Assembly: GCF_900142205.1 (NCBI RefSeq)
Contig: NZ_FRAA01000003.1
Location: forward strand, 372,001 to 436,000
Source of the DNA: Reichenbachiella agariperforans
GTDB taxonomy: Bacteria; Bacteroidota; Bacteroidia; Cytophagales; Cyclobacteriaceae
DNA: 64,000 nt
Direction of reading: 5' to 3'
Part shown: piece after piece, positions 61,909 through 64,000 of the stretch
Layout of the letters: the number at the start of each line of letters is the position of its first letter
Position numbering within the stretch: the first letter of the stretch is position 1
Notes under the pieces: generated by a model
The model's input: the letters and a program-made list of their open reading frames with translations, nothing else
The model's database searches: none
Told to the model about the DNA's origin: nothing
Position numbers and translations under genes: made by a program

Positions 61909-62391
61909 ATGAAAAAAGTAAGTTTATCACTTTTGAGTTTAGTGATTTTTGTAATGGTGTCTTGTAGCCCAGAGGAAAACCCTTTTGAAACGAGTGTTGG
62001 TATAGCTATCATAGAAGGCAAAGTACAGTTTGACGATGACCTGACCGACGGTGAAGACATAATGGTCGCTGCAGAAGGAGCAAAGATCAAAATATCATAC
62101 AGTTCCCATGATCTATCTTTCTCTCAGCCAAATGGTGTAGATGTCACTAAAGTGATCGATGTAACTGTAGATGATGAGGGACGCTTCACTGTAGAAGTAC
62201 CTGCCATTTCTAATGATGTATCCTACACGGTAAGTGGACTAGACTTTCTGACAGAATACACAGGGTACGATGAAGATTTCGATGAAGAAACAAAAACAGG
62301 GTTCTATTCTGCAAATCCTCAAACCATCTCTCTAACAGAAGGCCAGACGAAGTATGTAATAATCGACTACACATTCACATCAGAATTTTAA
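61909..62391 (+). CDS. Hypothetical lipoprotein
   Basis: 160 residues from ATG 61909 (MKKVSLSLLSLVIFVMVSCSPEEN), lipobox VSC (Cys19). The mature part looks like a single beta-sandwich, carboxypeptidase-regulatory-like domain (IIEGKVQFDDDLT, DEGRFTVEVPAI, VSYTVSGLDF). It precedes the beta-barrel gene by 12 bases and probably acts with it in the envelope; no named family. Confidence 0.8.
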   Translation: MKKVSLSLLSLVIFVMVSCSPEENPFETSVGIAIIEGKVQFDDDLTDGEDIMVAAEGAKIKISYSSHDLSFSQPNGVDVTKVIDVTVDDEGRFTVEVPAISNDVSYTVSGLDFLTEYTGYDEDFDEETKTGFYSANPQTISLTEGQTKYVIIDYTFTSEF

Positions 62392-62403
62392 ACTAGACTT
62401 CTT

Positions 62404-63306
62404 ATGATTAAATATATTTTAATATGGGCACTGGTACTACCTTTATGTGCTTATGCTCAAGAAGAAACAACGAGTTCTCAACAAACAGGCACAGATAGTG
62501 AGCCCTCGTTTAAGAACAAACATGGTCAAGAAGTACTGCCTCAGCAAGGTGATTGGTCTGTTGGGATAGGTGCATCTACAGCACTTACTTATGTTGGAAA
62601 CATCTTCACTGGCGGCACTAATAACAATGCCGACTGGTGGCAATATCAAAGCTCAACAAGCCCAATTGTAATTCAAGGAAAATACATGGTTTCGGGTACT
62701 ACAGCGTACAAAATCGGTTTCAACTTGAACTTCTACAACAATGTATCCTACTATGACGTGATGGATGACAATGGCAGCAGCCCTGACGATTACGTTCAGG
62801 ACAAACTTTCGCGAACCAACTCTAGTGTCACTTTGTTGGCTGGGATTGAAAAGCGAAAAGGTAGCGGTCGCATTCAAGGTGTATATGGTGCAGATGTATT
62901 TGTAAACTTTAGCGCAAGCACTTCATATAAATACACCTATGGCAATGAAATCACGGAAACTAATCAAGCTCCCTCTACTGGAGCCCCATCGTTTCCAGTT
63001 GGAGGCACTACCATACCTTCTCAAGGATATCGCCCTAGCCAAACCAAAAACTCAACAAACTGGGGTGCTGGTGCATACGGTTTCATTGGAGTAGAAGCAT
63101 TTTTGTTTCCTAAATTCTCATTAGGAGGTAAGTTTACGTGGGGTGTCAGCTACTCGGACAGCGGTGCTAGCAGCAATACTTACGAGGCTTGGGACTCCCA
63201 ATCTAACAGTGTAGTAGAATACACCAATGCTTCGAACAGCGGTTATACAATCAATGCAGGCATCGGGAACGTTGGAGGGCAAGTAACTGCTAATTTTTAC
63301 TTCTAA
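62404..63306 (+). CDS. Predicted outer membrane beta-barrel protein
   Basis: 300 residues. Signal peptide MIKYILIWALVLPLCAYAQ with cleavage after AYA. Alternating amphipathic strands (AYKIGFNLNFYNNVSYYDV, NWGAGAYGFIGVEAFLFPKFSLGGKFTWGVSY) and a C-terminal aromatic strand ending NVGGQVTANFYF with terminal Phe, the usual outer-membrane insertion signal. Function unknown; expressed with the preceding lipoprotein. Confidence 0.85.
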   Translation: MIKYILIWALVLPLCAYAQEETTSSQQTGTDSEPSFKNKHGQEVLPQQGDWSVGIGASTALTYVGNIFTGGTNNNADWWQYQSSTSPIVIQGKYMVSGTTAYKIGFNLNFYNNVSYYDVMDDNGSSPDDYVQDKLSRTNSSVTLLAGIEKRKGSGRIQGVYGADVFVNFSASTSYKYTYGNEITETNQAPSTGAPSFPVGGTTIPSQGYRPSQTKNSTNWGAGAYGFIGVEAFLFPKFSLGGKFTWGVSYSDSGASSNTYEAWDSQSNSVVEYTNASNSGYTINAGIGNVGGQVTANFYF

Positions 63307-63422
63307 ATAGAATCTACAATATTATGTCACCTACATAGATCGTTGTGAGTCTTTGGGCTGATAGCGATTTATGTTTGTATTTTACCCTCACAAAAAGGTG
63401 ATATACTAAGAATATAAAAGAC

Positions 63423-63461
63423 AAAAAAGGATCAAACCCAATGGATTTGATCCTTTTTTTT
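63423..63461. terminator. Bidirectional terminator
   Basis: AAAAAAGGATCAAA (63423-63436) with TTTGATCCTTTTTTTT (63446-63461), between the barrel gene and the convergent fabG. Confidence 0.88.
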
Positions 63462-63485
63462 ACCGTAGTATTGAAAGACTAAACT

Positions 63486-64000
63486 TTAGGTGAGCATTGC
63501 TCCACAGATATTAAGAACCTGTCCCGAAACATAGGTAGACATATCTGAACCGAGGTAGACACAAGCGTCAGCTACTTCTTCAGGCTTTCCTCCACGTTTC
63601 ATAGGGATCGCATCTCTCCATCCCTGCACTACTTTTTCATCCAGCACATCCGTCATCTCCGTCTCGATAAACCCTGGAGCGATGGCATTGCATCGAATAT
63701 TCCTAGAACCTAACTCTAGCGCTATAGACTTGGTGAACCCAATGATACCTGCTTTAGAAGCTGCATAATTAGACTGTCCAGCATTTCCCTTGACACCTAC
63801 TACAGAAGATACATTAATGATAGAGCCTGCTTTCTGCTTCATGAAAGTACGAGTAGCTGCTTTGACAGTATTAAAGCAAGACTTTAGATTGACATTGATC
63901 ACATCATCCCATGCTTCTTCAGTCATTCTCATGAGAAGGTTGTCTTTGGTAATCCCAGCATTGTTGATCAACACATCAAGTTGACCAAAGTCAGCCACTA
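63486..64000 (-). CDS. fabG: 3-oxoacyl-ACP reductase FabG, partial at right edge
   Basis: The last about 171 codons of an SDR; the N-terminal Rossmann motif is beyond the window. LDVLINNAGITKDNLLMRM, INVSSVVGVKGNAGQSNYAASKAG (catalytic Ser, Tyr, Lys), ELGSRNIRCNAIAPGFIETEMT and the ending YVSGQVLNICGAMLT are typical FabG. It reduces 3-oxoacyl-ACP in fatty-acid elongation. The GTG at 63998 is an internal codon, not a start. Confidence 0.93.
   Translation of the reverse strand, partial: VADFGQLDVLINNAGITKDNLLMRMTEEAWDDVINVNLKSCFNTVKAATRTFMKQKAGSIINVSSVVGVKGNAGQSNYAASKAGIIGFTKSIALELGSRNIRCNAIAPGFIETEMTDVLDEKVVQGWRDAIPMKRGGKPEEVADACVYLGSDMSTYVSGQVLNICGAMLT

Overview
The window looks like a chromosomal segment of a Bacteroidota bacterium, most likely a marine Cytophagales (Reichenbachiella/Cyclobacteriaceae-like; inference). 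The evidence is a hybrid two-component system with a Reg_prop propeller, PorX (the type IX secretion response regulator), a DUF4861 lipoprotein, SDR-type UxuB, lipoproteins with short lipoboxes, and many upstream matches to the Bacteroidota -7 promoter element TAnnTTTG with almost no strong Shine-Dalgarno sequences.

Bases 1-15.4 kb form a hexuronate / unsaturated-uronate utilisation locus. It contains an HTCS sensor cut by the left edge, a kduI-kduD-DUF4861 operon, two LacI-type regulators, a uxuB-uxuA-uxaC operon and a dctPQM TRAP importer. Together they would import uronates and oxo-uronates and convert them towards 2-keto-3-deoxygluconate. KDG kinase and aldolase are not in the window, nor is any SusC/SusD pair. 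A perfect 14-bp palindrome (TACAATCGATTGTA) lies both in the kduI/lacI divergent region and upstream of dctP. A different, ACGT-centred motif occurs twice before uxuB.

Bases 15.4-20.4 kb and 42.2-46.3 kb are two accessory islands, visibly AT-richer than their surroundings. Both hold genes of unknown function bracketed by sequences with the logic of integron cassettes: GTT-containing cores before the gene, and the complementary AAC core followed by attC-like hairpin arms after it. Both islands also carry a roughly 523-bp dispersed repeat (four copies, two in direct tandem) whose core is an array of TAAGCTTA palindromes at 22-bp spacing. No integrase is visible. This pairing is the most novel signal in the window.

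The rest is core genome: recA, valS, alanine dehydrogenase, tsaE, porX, an HD hydrolase, fabZ, an ABC ATPase, a PurF-like amidotransferase, and nuoHIJKLMN (without nuoA-G, and with a NuoI carrying a long repetitive tail). Further on come murI, a persulfide dioxygenase/rhodanese pair with a Crp/Fnr-type palindrome, divergent metX/metZ, a ParE-type toxin-antitoxin pair, a fatty-acid desaturase, a sodium:solute symporter, an alkyltransferase-like protein, mltG, a Sua5/YciO protein, a WbqC protein, clpC, a VWA membrane protein, envelope proteins and a fabG cut by the right edge. A possible structured small RNA lies upstream of recA.
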